From: Rosa chinensis | Lineage: Eukaryota; Streptophyta; Magnoliopsida; Rosales; Rosaceae | Direction of reading: 5' to 3' | Length of the DNA: 64,000 bases | Assembly: GCF_002994745.2 (NCBI RefSeq) | Contig: NC_037093.1 | Coordinates: 13,124,400-13,188,399 of the forward strand | Shown here: in pieces, positions 1 to 12,111 of the stretch | Numbering within the stretch: the stretch's first letter is position 1 | How the letters are laid out: each line of letters starts with the position of its first letter | Made by a program: the position numbers and the translations under genes | Notes under the pieces: generated by a model | The model's input: only the letters and a program-made list of their open reading frames with translations | The model's database searches: none | What the model was told of the DNA's origin: nothing

Positions 1-218
1 ATTTTTTGCATATCAATGGTATGAATCGATTATGATGTTAGTCAACCTTTGTCATAGAATTCGATTAGAGATTTTTTATTTCACATTCATTTGCTTTACA
101 GCCTTTACCTGTAGGTAAATTCGAGTTTCCATATATATTACTGTCAGTCTTATGTTTTGGTTCATTAACTTGATAAGTCTCGCCCACATTCATACATATT
201 TTGGTTCATTATGGTGGT

Positions 219-274
219 AATCATATAAAAGCGGTTTATTCTATTATTGCTTGTAATCATATATAAAAGCGGTT
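219..274 (+). promoter_or_regulatory. Duplicated TATA-box-like segment upstream of the F-box gene
   Basis: An AATCATATAAAAGCGGTTT-type segment occurs twice, near 219-236 and 255-274. The second copy contains TATATAAAAGC at about 260, roughly 65-75 bp before the ATG at 337, a plausible core-promoter distance for a short 5' UTR. The rest of 1-336 holds nothing else that I recognise. The role is inferred from position and motif only. Confidence 0.45.
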
Positions 275-336
275 TTCTTGTCCTATAAGGATTTTAGCTA
301 GCATTTGCATTTATAAGTTCGATTTCCAATCCCTCA

Positions 337-1858
337 ATGGCCGGTCTTCATTCTTCAATCGTCTCTGCATCAGTTATGGCTACCACAAAGAACCCCAATT
401 CAGATAAAAAGCCAACATGGCAAAACCAGAAAAAGGAAGCTCATGATGACCAAATGGCGGCCATGGCTGTGGACACAGTATTAAGCCGGCCTCAGTTACC
501 TGACCACATTATCCACCAAATCATCCAACTCCTTCCTACCAAATCTGCTGTCCGCATGAGCTCTCTTTCCAAGCAATTTGAAGCTGCATGGTACACCCAA
601 CCTGTACTAGACTTCGATGAAGGCAAGCCACGCGATGATACAACTGACAGCAACCTTCAACACATAAAGTTCATCAACATCTTGGATAGGTATTTGGACT
701 ACTTCCGTAATGATGAGAAAATCAAGCAGCAACTCTTAGATAAATTCAGGCTTCGCATCACTACAAACTTCTCAGTTAGTGAGTCTACTATGGTAGATGA
801 GTTATTGAGTCTTGCAGTTCGAAGAAACGTCAAAGAGTTGGACATTAGCATTGGAGGTAAACATGCAGCCTTATACTGTTTAACCCCGAAGAAGCCACTC
901 AATTTGGCGAAGTCTATAACTACCTTAAGTTTGGAGCATGTGACAATTAATGAAGATGAATCTAATCCTCATCTAAGCTTCCCGTCCTTGAAAACAATGT
1001 CGTTAAAAACTCTGCGATTCAGTCACTCCTTGATATCTAGGTGCCCTTCCATCGAGACTTTGTCAGTATCAACCAGTTCTATGTGTGATGGCTCGTCAAC
1101 ATTCGTAGTTTCAAATTCCAATCTCAAATCCTTGGACATCACAAACTGCGATTTTTTTCAATTAGAACTGAGAACTACGAATCTAGAATCTTTTACCTTT
1201 GTTTCGGAGGATTACATTAGGCTCATCAGTTTGTCCAAGTGCAGAAACTTGAAATCTTTAAACATCCTCGCACAAAAACTGCACTACCTTTATATATCTG
1301 GATGCGGACATTCTGTGAAGGCCACAATCGATAGTTCCAGTCTAGAGTATGTTCAGTTTACTGGTTTTTTGAAGTACAAGCTTTCCATAAAAGCTCTAAA
1401 TTTGTCAAGGGCAAGAATTACTCTTTGTCACGAAGAGCAGAGCTTCAACGAGCCATGGGAACATTTTTCTTCACTGAGAGATTTTCTTGAAAGTTTTGCT
1501 TCCTGCTACCAAGAAATAATCCTACGTGTTGATCATGCTGAGGTGAGTTTAAATCATATGCATGGTTTTTTTTTTCTTTGGCAAGGAATATATGCATGAT
1601 ACATATTAATCGTTTTTCTACCTTATTAGATTTTATCTATATTTGTTAAACATTCATTTGATTTCCCTTTTTTCTACTTTTTTGCAGATGGTGCGGGCTC
1701 TCATCTTTCCAGAAAATTTCAGGAAGACCGTCTCTCCACCATTGCCTATTCTTAAGCATTTTCGGGTTCGCATCACTTCTCCGATGTTGGCGCGAAATTC
1801 TGACTTGATGGACTCATTGACTTGGATAGCACCTTCTGCAGAGATTCAAAGAATATAA
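337..1858 (+). CDS. F-box/LRR-repeat protein, two exons
   Basis: Probable substrate-recognition subunit of an SCF ubiquitin ligase, where the F-box binds SKP1/ASK. Exon 1 is 337-1542 and exon 2 is 1688-1858; the intron runs from GTGAGT at 1543 to TTTGCAG ending at 1687, phase 0, giving about 458 aa. The F-box is at residues 50-85, with the plant signature LPDHIIHQIIQLLPTKSAV and SSLSKQ. Leucine-rich stretches follow from about residue 130 to 390 (for example LKTLRFSHSLISRCPSIETL and LKSLDITNC), as in plant F-box/LRR/FBD proteins. The C-terminal exon (LKHFRVRITSP, WIAPSAEI) matches the family style but stops early, with no clear FBD domain, so the gene may be shortened or have another unrecognised exon. 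A truncated relative lies downstream in opposite orientation. Its target is unknown. Confidence 0.8.
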
Positions 1859-2476
1859 AACCGCGGAATTAAGAGATTTGGAATCTGTTGAATCAGTGTA
1901 CGCTAATCCAGTGTACAAATTTACTTCGATCAGTTAACTTTGATTATTGTTCAATTATCTTCATTTAACTTTAGTTATAAGTTGGTTACTTTGTAATTAG
2001 AGCAGTTAAGACCAGGTAATTGATATATATTGAATTATTGATATGCATTCTAAGTTTCTAACACTTTACCAATCACCGCCAAGTGTTTCATAAATTGTTT
2101 TTCGGATAAAAATAAGGACATCATCAAATGATGAAAATCAAATCAAAGTTTCTCTGAATGCCGAATTCAGTTTGTATTATTAGTCACTACAAACAAATAG
2201 TTATACATGAAGTCTTTTGCTCAAAAAAAAAAAAAAAGAGGTATGATAATGTGCCATATTTATTGTTCTCTCCGGTTGACCTCGCACAGTTTTGATTGAT
2301 CCTGATCAGCTTCTATTCCAAAATGCATTTGCTATGTAAATGTGTGTCTGGATGCACATATAAAATACTTAATATTTGAATTGGAATTATCGGCGATGTT
2401 GCTGCAGGCCACATTTTAATTACATCTAGCCAATCCAAGCCTCAATTTTTCCCAGAACTTCTTCTCTTTCTCGTTG
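1859..2476. other. AT-rich intergenic spacer
   Basis: Separates the F-box gene from its truncated inverted relative. It contains an A-run near 2224-2237 and no recognisable gene or element. Confidence 0.5.
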
Positions 2477-2833
2477 TTACGGATCTCCAAATACCTTTTT
2501 AAGATGTTGATGAACTTTGTGTACGTGTTTAAGTATCTCAACCTTTTCATCGCGTGGCAGCTTACCTTCATCGAACTCTAATGCAGGGAGGGAAAGCCAC
2601 ACGGCTTGCCATTGCTTTGAGAGAGAGCTCCTGAGAACGGCAGATTTTGTGGGACGGAGTGGGAGGATTTGGTAGATAATGTCGTCCACAGCCATGGGGT
2701 TCATGGCACCTTCCATTGTTTGGCCTTGGATTCTGAGGTTTTTAGTTGAATTTGGGTCCTCTGGGAACTTGCAAGATGTTTTTGTTTTGGTAGCCATAGA
2801 AGCGGCCTTGTGATCACTGACTACAACATCCAT
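2477..2833 (-). pseudogene. Truncated F-box gene copy
   Basis: A 118-aa frame whose order of features parallels the start of the 337-1858 protein: a MATK-type N-terminus, MAVDDIIYQILPLRPTKSAV, SSLSKQWQAVW and LEFDEGK. The F-box core is therefore present, but the usual LPD start of the motif is altered and the whole LRR region is missing; the frame stops soon after HVHKVHQHLKK. It sits tail-to-tail with the intact gene about 620 bp away, which suggests an inverted local duplication followed by truncation. It could still be expressed as an F-box-only peptide, but a pseudogene is more likely. Confidence 0.65.
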
Positions 2834-2994
2834 ATTATGTACAAGATTTTTAGGAGCAAAAGTTAACCCGAAACCCTAGTCAAAACTGAAACCTATGTTT
2901 TTTTCCCTCGAATAATGAAATGTAAGATATTGCCTCTAAAACAATCTAGTGATTCTACTCAAATCTCATTGAGTGACACGAAATCTTATTAAAC

Positions 2995-3505
2995 TTTTTT
3001 TTTTTCCATCAAACGCATTTTATCAATCAAAATCGAATACCTACAAATAGAAATATAAACTGCACAAGACGACCATATGACAAGATAAATGGTTCGCCAC
3101 CTTATTAGGACAAAAAGGCGCACATAGTGCATAGACCGGGACTTCCTCCCACAAGATGTTGGTAGGTCCATAACCATCCCAAACGGCCATACACCGTCCC
3201 TTGAACTTGACCCATGACCTCCATTGCCTGATTTGCCTCGAAACTATTTCGTACTGGAAAACCCGACGCCGACCACCCTCCACCATTCCTCCAAGCACAG
3301 CAATCCTATAGAGCCACAACCCGAACACTGAAAACAATCACCCCTCCGGTGGCATCAAACCTCACAACATCGCGCAAGGCCAACAACCAGCATGACGTTG
3401 GGGCACCACCGGACGAGGGAAAAACCCCCCACAAAACCTAAGACTAGACTAGGGTTAGGGTGCGTATGGCGTCTTCTCGAAACTCTCATTTGAGTTTAAA
3501 TTGTA
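2995..3505 (-). mobile_element. Possible truncated non-LTR retroelement (LINE/SINE-type)
   Basis: On the minus strand this GC-richer segment ends in an A-tract (T-run at about 2995-3005) and is bracketed by AAATCTTATTAAAC (2981-2994) and AAATCTTCCTAAAC (3506-3519), which match at 12 of 14 positions and look like a target-site duplication. The frame at 3041-3337 (-) shows no domain that I recognise. A tailed, 5'-truncated retroelement is the best fit; the family is not identified. Confidence 0.4.
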
Positions 3506-3837
3506 AAATCTTCCTAAACCTTTTTACCACAAAAAAAACCCTTGAATTATGTGGAAGTATATATACATCAAAACATTAACTTCTATCGCTTCCTTTCTAA
3601 ATGCTGGTTACAAAATTGTGCAACTTCATAGCAATATTAAAAGCAAACATGAATTTGCTTCCCCAAAAACAGCCAAAAAACGGTTTCTCATACCATCACC
3701 AGGAAGTTGTTTGATGTGCTTCTGAAAAGGTTGAGGTGAACCAAATCTTGAAAAAGGAAATCTGATTTAGTGATTTCAAACATCCATACACAAGTGCGAC
3801 CCCCCTTTTCGGTGACTACAGCAAACGAATGCATGCA

Positions 3838-6800
3838 TCAAACAGAAAAAATATTCGGCGGGGATTGTGGAGACCCAGTTTCAAGCAAGAAGCTTCTGCT
3901 ACAATATGACCTGGATGTACTTGAAGAAGAAGCCAGATATCTCCCATCCCCACTGTGACAGATCATGTCATTCCTATGCATCTTGCCTTTACTGTTCCTT
4001 CCTCTTCCTTCTGTCTCTCCGTACTCTTCGTCGTCTACAGATGCTATAAATCCACTATGCATCGGGTCCGAACTCTCATACAAAAGCCTAAGCACCTGTT
4101 TAATTGAAGGCCTGTCCTGGCCTTCTCTCTGGGTGCACCAGCTGACAACAGAAATGAGTGTTTGAAGCTGATCCAAGTTAAATGAGTCCCTTATACTGGG
4201 ATCGACTAAATCAGGTACCCTTGATTCCGATTCCATGTATTTTTGTGACCATTCAACCAAATTCCTGTTGTCTTGTATCGCTCGTCTCCCAGTCACTACC
4301 TCCAACAATAGGACACCATAGCTGTATACATCACTTTTCTCTGTTAACTCCTGAGTAACGACATACTCGGGATCCATATAACCTGATGATATCCGACATT
4401 CTGAAGATCTTAAGCACCAAATATAAAGTTCATGTTTCAGTCTAATAAATAGAATTTCTCTAACCTGGAGTTCCCCGGATATCAGTATTTACCGGTTCAA
4501 AGAAAACTGAACCATCTTTTGATGCATGTACAAGGCCAAAGTCTGCAACCTGAAAAAGAATAAATAAACTTGGTTCAAGGAATTTATGTCTTCCTTGCAT
4601 GTTATGGAAACTAAATGCAAGGAATTAAGGTATTCTTTGTATAATACAACGTATTGCAAGGAACTTATCAATCCTTGTATATCAATCCGTTGTATAAGCC
4701 CAAATTTGTTGTAGTGGGTGTCTTGGCATTCATTCCCTTCCAGAAAGAATATGCCTAAATCTTAAAAGATATATTATAGTGTCCGTGCATCTTAAATGCC
4801 TCAACTCAAAGAGGAGACAATTAATATGTGTTGACTGTTAGAGACATATTCAAGATCAATGATATTAGCACATTTATTAATGGTAATTGTGCATACAGCC
4901 ACTATTTACCTTGGCCACAAAATTTTCATCCAGTAAGATATTGCTGGACTTGATATCTCTATGGCAAAGAGGAGGATCACAATAGAAATGGAGATACTCC
5001 TGCATGTCAAAACAGCAATTAAAAAGTGTAATTAATATCTTTTACTATGTATCAGGCTATAGAAAAGAAGCTAGAAACAAATCTGAAAGGTCAGAATAAT
5101 TGGAGTAGTCAGTCCCAAAATGAGAAAATTCGGCAAATTACCAGAGCATTAGCCACATCAATGGCAATTTGAACTCTAGTCTGCCAACTTAGAGGAGTTC
5201 TATTGGGAGCTGCATGAACATGAGAGCAAACTTAAGGATCAGAAACCATGACTTTAGAAAATGTTACTTTGAAATTGAATCAGAGAAGGGTAATATTAAT
5301 GTCTTTCCTAGCATTTGAATGCCTGTATTTATCATCCAGAAAAAGAAATGAATCACCATAGGTATTGTGATGTCACCAAGATTTTAGGAACTAGTGCTGT
5401 TAAACAGTCATAATTGTTTTGCACTGTTGGAGACCAAAACTAAGTTGTAAGGGATGATTTCAAATGCAGTAAAAAACATCATGAAACTATCGTCATCCTT
5501 ATAATTGTTTTACAGTTGCACCATTCTCAGCACAAGTGATTGAAGAGATGGAGAAACATACAATGAAGATGATCCTTCAGGCTACCATTTGCCATGTACT
5601 CATACATCAGAAACCTGCCATGGAAGTTTAAACACAATCCAGATAAAACATCGAGGCATGTACATGATGTCCACAAACATGCACAAATTCATTTTCTGAT
5701 CAGATATATAATTGTGTACCTCTCATGTTTCTCAATGCAGAAGCCCCTAAGAGAAACAAGATGCCGATGATGCAACCTGGCAAGAAGCACTATCTCTCTG
5801 CAGAACTCATGCTCCCCCTGCTCGGAAACTTTGTTCATCCGCTTCACTGCTGCTACTAAACCATCACTAAAGTGAGCTTTGTAAACAGTTCCAAATCCCC
5901 CTTGTCCAATGGTAGTATTGAAATTGTCTGTCGCCTTCTTTATCTCCTTGTAGCTGAATTTTTGAAACATAGATGGAGGACCTGCACATCAGTCACATCC
6001 AAGAGACCCCCAGTGAAATGATTATTTACAATTACCAGACATCAAGAAGACAAACTATCAGGAAAAAGACAGAACTGTACCTTCATGAAATTTCCTTAAA
6101 GGACGAGGTGGGGGAAATGATTTTGATGTCTTATCTATATCTCCAAAATCCACTAGCTCTCTGCTTTTCTTACGAATAAGAACTATCAGGACTAAAAGCA
6201 TCATTACGGCAACAGCAGTTACTGCAATGCCGATACCTGGAACCAGGGTCAGATGGTAGGGATGATGTTTTTCACTTAAGGCTACACCTGACAAGTGTTG
6301 GTTTGGGCTAGCAGCCACCAATGGACTTGGAGATGCCTTTGGGGTGGATGATGGTGATGGCTCTGAAACTAGTAACACGATTGCAACAAAGAATACTGAA
6401 TTATTATTGTATCAGACTTTGGATACTAAAATATATGGAAAACTAATCCATTTTTAACAAGTGCTGCATCACATAACTACCATGAATATATGTTATACCT
6501 GCTGAGTTATGAACTACTACAATTTGATGCATGATTAAAATATTGAAATAAACAGATTAGAACAGAATTCCAACTAGTAAGGGAAAAAATGATATTAAAT
6601 TTAAAGATCACTAAGAAGTTTGGAAAATGCCAGAAAACTAGAACTAGAACATTTCCTCTGTTACATGCAATATAAATCTTTTCTGCCAAAATTGTGAGTA
6701 CCTGGTAGGATGTTAAGCCCCTGGACTTGAAAGAAACAGCTTGCAATGCCAACAGCTGAAGCATTATCAACTTGGCTTGCTACTGCAGCAAAAGTTGCAT

Positions 6801-8670
6801 CACGGCAGGTACTGAATGTAATGTTATTTTCAGTTCCTAATAGGTTATGAAGATATACAATGCCAGCATTTATACACTTCTTGCAATTACTTTCCCCTGA
6901 CAGTGGTACTTTGCAATTTTCCACGACATCAGGGAATTTCGGAGACTGCACCATCTGTGTAACAGTTGTTCGACCCTTACACTCATAATTTACTGGGATT
7001 TTTGTCCCCAAACCACAGAAAGCTGTTGCATTTTGGGGAATTCCATGCAATTCTAAGGTTTGTGATATGAAATCGAGGCATGCATTGGATAAATTTGAAG
7101 GCACCCCTAAGTTGCTTGTTGCATTTGCATACTGAGCAATAGATACTGCAACGAAAGCATTTATGTAGCGGCAACATTTCCCTCTGTCATCTCTATTCAA
7201 GCACAAAGAGGCTACTAGAGTAGCATTTGATCCACTTAAATTCAATGGACAGTCTGCAAGCGTAAAAGGTATTGTCATGAACTCATAATGAAAATTTTCT
7301 GGTGTTGATCACAAGAAACCATAATTCATTTAAAGCTCATCATGTGATAAAATTATGTAACAAAATAAACTTATAGTAGCTTTGTGAAGGACACAAAAGA
7401 TTCTGTGCACAAAATAGATAAATACATTAACAACCCAAATCTTGCATTGGCAATGTCCAATGTACTAACATGAAATTTTAAATCTTCTATTTGGCCCAGC
7501 TCAAAAGTGTGTGGGTCTCCAAACATGTACTGTTTCTTTTTTAGAGACTAGATGGGATTGAACTTACTAAGTATCTTAATCCAAACCCTGTTACCCAACA
7601 TCAAATTTAGGATGCATGCCCTGCTACAGAGAGAAAAAGAAAAAGGCTTTGAATACAGAAGATAGACTCAGCAGATTTTTCACAATAAAATAGATACTTA
7701 ATCAGCAGTGACTCTACCCACGGAAGAAGATTCTTTTTACTTTTTCTTAGATTGTCCCAAGGAGTTCAGTTAACTTCTACTGTAATGAAGCTTGAAAACA
7801 AAGAAAGCACAAATAAATGTTCCTTTACTTGTCATTGATGCAATCCTCTATCGACCTCACCATGTTGGTATAGCATGCAGGATCAAGCAAGCACATATAA
7901 GCACATTAAATTATAAGATACAACCTTCAATTTTAATGAAAGACAAATACAAGATACTCGATGAGGAAATAATAATACTTAAACCAGAGAGGTTACTCAA
8001 ACTACAAAGACCCAGTTGCAGTCCACCACTTTGTTTATGAACTCCTATGGAAAGAACCGCAACTTTGAGAGAAAAAAAAAAAAAAAAAAGATTCTGAAAC
8101 GTCCATTGAGCTGAAACGAAGAAACACACTACAAAAGGAGCTGAAAACTTAAACACAGAGCACGCTAATTACATCCAGGACCACCACCAAAGCAATGAGT
8201 TTGTCAAATTCCAAACTTCCCAGAAACTGATACATTCCAGAAAATCCACCATTGAAAATCACAGCAAAATATAATAGGAAAAGCCAAAAAAAAAAAAAAA
8301 AAATAGAACTCACGGGTTGCCTCAAAATAAGAAAAGTCGAGGACTAGAAATAGACCCATCTCCAGAATTAGTACATATAACAATAAATAACCCAAAAAGG
8401 GCCCAAAACATGAATTTCAATGAGAAGGAGAAAGAAACTAAGCTGCGCTTAATGATAAACAACTAAACTTAAATGCAGCCTCTTCAATCACATGAAAGAC
8501 AGAACATAACAAAGCAAAACCAAACAACAAGAAACCAAAGCAGAGCTATAAGAAACAATAATGCCAAGTGTGACCCAGAAAATCTACTAACCAGCTATTG
8601 TTAGAGGGATTAGCTGCACTCCAATAAAAGCAAGAAAACCCAGAAGAAATCCCAGTCTGTAAAACACCAT
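3838..8670 (-). CDS. SPARK-domain receptor-like protein kinase (At1g49730/At3g19300 type), nine exons
   Basis: Membrane receptor-like Ser/Thr kinase. Exons in order: 8592-8670, 6702-7253, 6081-6368, 5720-5981, 5562-5614, 5142-5209, 4910-4999, 4465-4549, 3838-4382. All borders are GT..AG and phases agree, giving 2022 nt and 673 aa. The start is the ATG at 8670 (CCACCATGG context), followed by a signal peptide (residues 1-26). A Cys-rich SPARK ectodomain covers about 27-210 ([34 protein letters not shown]), then a Pro/Ser linker and one transmembrane helix at about 253-275 followed by RKK. The kinase begins with [13 protein letters not shown]; it has the glycine loop [14 protein letters not shown] lysine, [15 protein letters not shown] near 447, DFG near 467 and GYMDPEY with the usual C-lobe. 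All catalytic residues are present, so it should be active. A GA-rich tract at 8838-8850 lies in the likely 5' UTR. The length matches the family. Ligand unknown. Confidence 0.93.
7254..8591 (-). other. Large first intron of the SPARK kinase gene
   Basis: This 1.3-kb intron separates the signal-peptide exon from the ectodomain exon. The donor GTTAGT starts at 8591 and the acceptor TTGCAG ends at 7254. It is AT-rich with two long A-runs (about 8071-8089 and 8288-8303). I see no coding relic in it. Confidence 0.8.
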
Positions 8671-8879
8671 GGTGGAAAAGAAGAGGGAAAGCTGGGCTCA
8701 GCGAGAGAGAAAGAGAGGTGGGGTTGAAGTGGGGTTTGGGAAGAAACAGCGACTGAGTGTGTTAGCACATTTTGGAACCATAAAAATGAAGGAAGGCTGT
8801 GAGCATTTTTTGTGTTACTGTGTAAGTGAAGCATGTGAGAGAGAGAGGGGTCAAGGTTTTGTTTGACTCTCGGAGTGTA

Positions 8880-10056
8880 CTGAAAATGGGGCCCGCCCAA
8901 GTTCTGGAATCAAATTCTTTCAATTTCTCATTTACTGAAATTTATAGTAATAGTGGGTGTCACTGAGCATTGTCTTCTAGGAGGTAGGAACCCAGATTAA
9001 CTGAGATAGGGTACATAATGATGAAATTCACTACCCTCAATAAACTATGAATGTGAAATGTAACTTGGTTTGATTGATGAATCTTAACTTGGGCCGCGTT
9101 TACAGATCTTGTCCGGGCTTTGGTGGGTCTTTTTATTTTGTATTTACATTTTTGGTTCAATGGTTACTTTGGTGGAAGATTACTTTTTATTTAGTGTATT
9201 TTTTACGTAAAAGATACTTGGACAGTCATATCACCAGTTATATTTAAAAATTATCCTTTTATGGTCAGTCACACTATCAGTAACAAATGTGGAAGATTGT
9301 CCTCTTTTCGATATAAGATGTGTGAGGAATATGCTTAGTCGGTCATATTCATATCACCAATTACATTAATAGAAAATTGTCCTTTTATAGTCGGTCATAC
9401 CATTTGTAACTTTTTCAATAATGCAGTTTATATCTGGGACTTCATTAGATGCGTTATTGCATCTATTCGTATTCTTACTAAGTTTATTTTTCGATGCATT
9501 GTCGCATCTCGTTTTATCCTTATTATTTTTTATTTTAATGTATTTTTTACATTTGTTAGTTCTAATTTTTTGTATTATTAATAGAGTTGTCATCTTTCTG
9601 TTGGGAAAAAAAAATCACTCTCCTATTATAGCCTGAAAGAAACCATAGCAAATGCTTCCATCTAAAACAACAATAGCAAATCTTTCCATCTGAAAAAACA
9701 AAAGATTAATGCAGGTATATACTTCTGTCCAAAAAAAATATGTTGGTATAGAGTAACTTGTTTGTAGCTGTGGTCCAATTAATGAATAAAATGAAGATAC
9801 CTATCGCCTTTCATGGGAAACCATCCTGATGTGTCCAATCATCTCATGCTGGTGGCCTGACAGCTTGTGAGGACTACACATACTCTTTCAAGTTCAAAAG
9901 GATGGTTGGTTTTCGGCCCGCAATAATCTTTTGTTTTTTTGGGTTTTTCTGAAGAGAAAATTACTCTGCTAATTTTTCAACTATAATAATGTTTCTTTGA
10001 CAGCAGTGCATTGATGATATTTTTAGGTTTTCATTTGTCATATTGAAAGTTGATGA
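8880..10056. other. AT-rich intergenic region with a diverged direct repeat
   Basis: Contains two imperfect copies of a segment reading roughly TCATATCACCA.TTA...TTATCCTTTTATGGTC.GTCA at about 9227-9280 and 9349-9403. No gene is supported; the short open frames at 9366-9636 are AT-rich and unlike any family I know. Confidence 0.45.
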
Positions 10057-10065
10057 TTTGGTTTT

Positions 10066-10336
10066 GGGAAAAATTCACCAACGGTGTCTGGACACTTAGG
10101 GACTTTCAGAATGATACCTGAACTTACAAAGTTATCAATGTGATACCTGGACTCATTTTTTCGTATCAATGTGATACCTACGGCCAATTTCCGTCACGGC
10201 TCCGTGACGGAAATTGGCCGTAGGTACGATGTTGATACGAAAAAATGAGTCCAGGTATCACATTGATAACTTTGTAAGTTCAGGTATCATTCTGAAAGTC
10301 CCTTAAGTGTCCAGACACCGTTGGTGAATTTTTCCC
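10066..10336. mobile_element. Hairpin MITE, Mutator-like, with 9-bp target duplication
   Basis: A 271-bp element that is almost entirely one inverted repeat: the left arm from GGGAAAAATTCACCAACGG to about 10200 and its reverse complement ending GAATTTTTCCC at 10336. The arms differ at only a few places (for example TTAGGG against TTAAGGG). The direct repeat TTTGGTTTT lies at 10057-10065 and again at 10337-10345, a 9-bp target duplication typical of Mutator-like elements. It has no coding capacity. Its transcript would fold into a hairpin of about 130 bp per arm. Confidence 0.85.
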
Positions 10337-10483
10337 TTTGGTTTTTTTAGTTGGCATGAAGAAATACATGATGATGTTTTTTTTTTTTTTTCTATAGCAT
10401 ATATAAAAGAAATCTCTCTCATGTTATGGTGATGTGCTAAAAAATGAGCAGATTAGAGACAAATATTCAAAGATTATGTTGCG

Positions 10484-10486
<3 letters not shown>

Positions 10487-10524
<38 letters not shown>
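10487..10524. repeat. (AT)n microsatellite
   Basis: An uninterrupted run of 19 AT dinucleotides. Confidence 0.95.
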
Positions 10525-10526
<2 letters not shown>

Positions 10527-11574
10527 CAGAACTCAAATTCAGCTCAAATTTAAGTAAAATTCAATTTGATTAATTATCTCTGACTTAGTCTTCACCGCTA
10601 GGATTTTCAATATTTTTTAGTAACGAGATTTGCTCCCCAAACTTCCTAAATTTTTTAAGCAACCATGCATATGTAGTTTTAGTTTTAGATTAGACTTAAG
10701 TTTTAGATTAAACTTCCTAAGGATCTACATGAGTTTGAGCCATCTTCATCATCGCTTTCTCCTCTCTGGTTGTACTATTTGATGTAATGACACAAGTCTC
10801 GATCTCACTTTTGTGAATCAGATATCTTGAATTCGATTCAAACTTATTGTGTAGTTAGAAAAAAAAAATAGTTTAAAATAGAACTGCATCTTTTCGTTGG
10901 AATTAAAGGAAAAATTTTAGGAAAGTTGCCGGTAGTCTTCTTTAATTATTGTCTTCTTCTTCACTACAACAAACTAATGTTCTAGATATATTACTGTAAT
11001 TGTTAACTAAAAATTAATTTTATACAAATTGAAATGTAACTTTCTGAGTTTATTAATTAGTCCACAACAAAATAATAATCTGGAAGGGAATTAATTGCTT
11101 GAGCTGTAGACTAGTTGCTTGTGACGGCTAATCGAGGAGTACCTGAAAGACAACATTAAACATTCGTCTACGTTGTTGTTACTATACTCGTGATGAAGCA
11201 ACATTGCTTGTGAGACTTAAGTGCACTTTTAAGAGCAACATATGTCAAATTTGTTACTTATAAGTTGCAAGATTCTAAAGAAAGAAGCTGCTTCAAGCAA
11301 ACACCTTTCTACCGGCCAAAAAACAGAAGAAGCAAACACCATTCTCTTTTTTCGAGTGATCTTCAAGCAAACACTTGAAGACGGAAGGGACTCTAGCTTA
11401 TAGACATAATTGATAATTCCAAAATGTGATTCAATAAATAAATAGAGAGGGGATTCAAACACTCTAATATCGGGTATCAGAGAGTATATATTTTAATATC
11501 ATACATTCCACAGTTTTTTTTTAGTTGAAAATGTCATCTATTATGCAGTTCAGTAAGCAATCAATAACGACACA
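10525..11574. other. Intergenic AT-rich sequence
   Basis: No gene, repeat border or RNA gene recognised. The minus-strand frame at 11229-11462 has no recognisable domain. Confidence 0.4.
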
Positions 11575-11582
11575 CCCCTAGG

Positions 11583-12111
11583 CAGGGGCGGCCCTGGGGT
11601 TGTTCAAATGGAGCAGCCGCACAAGGCCTCCGGTTCTCGAAGGCCTCTTAGTTCAATTTTTTAATGGCTTTAACAAATATATACATCAAGAATGTTAGTA
11701 GCTATAGAATTGCTGTCCAGTTCAATTGGCAACTCTGCTTTAAGTTGTTAGGCTTGATTGGTTTTGGGTTCAACACCTATGGGTGCTTAGCTCTGTTTAA
11801 TTTTTTCTTTGCCTTTTTTGTGATCTAATTTTTTCTTTGCCTTTTTTGTGATCTTCTCTCTTCTTTTAATTGTTTTTTTTTCTTTTCATTCCTAAGGCCT
11901 CTCTACTTTCTTCTTTGATCTTGTGTTATGTTTCTTGACTTTTTTTTTTGTCTTTATATTTTTCCTTCCTTGTTTATGTTTTTAGGCCTCCACTATTTTT
12001 TCCTTCTATTTATACAAAACATTTTTCTTAGTTTTTCTAATTGAGGTCGTGATTAATAAGGCATCATTTAAATTTTCACACTAGGCCTCTTAATTTTCAG
12101 GACCGGCCCTG
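11583..12111. mobile_element. Non-autonomous hAT element with perfect 8-bp TSD
   Basis: Begins CAGGGGCGGCCCTG and ends with the inverted counterpart GGACCGGCCCTG. The octamer CCCCTAGG lies directly on both sides (11575-11582 and 12112-12119), the 8-bp duplication of hAT transposition. The 529-bp interior carries no transposase. It contains a 31-bp tandem duplication of a TTTTTTCTTTGCC-type unit near 11800-11860. The CAGGGGCGG terminus is a common plant hAT end. Confidence 0.85.

Noticed and set aside
9421..9636. 71-aa hydrophobic frame as a membrane protein
   Set aside because: The frame arises from T-rich sequence and has no supporting context.
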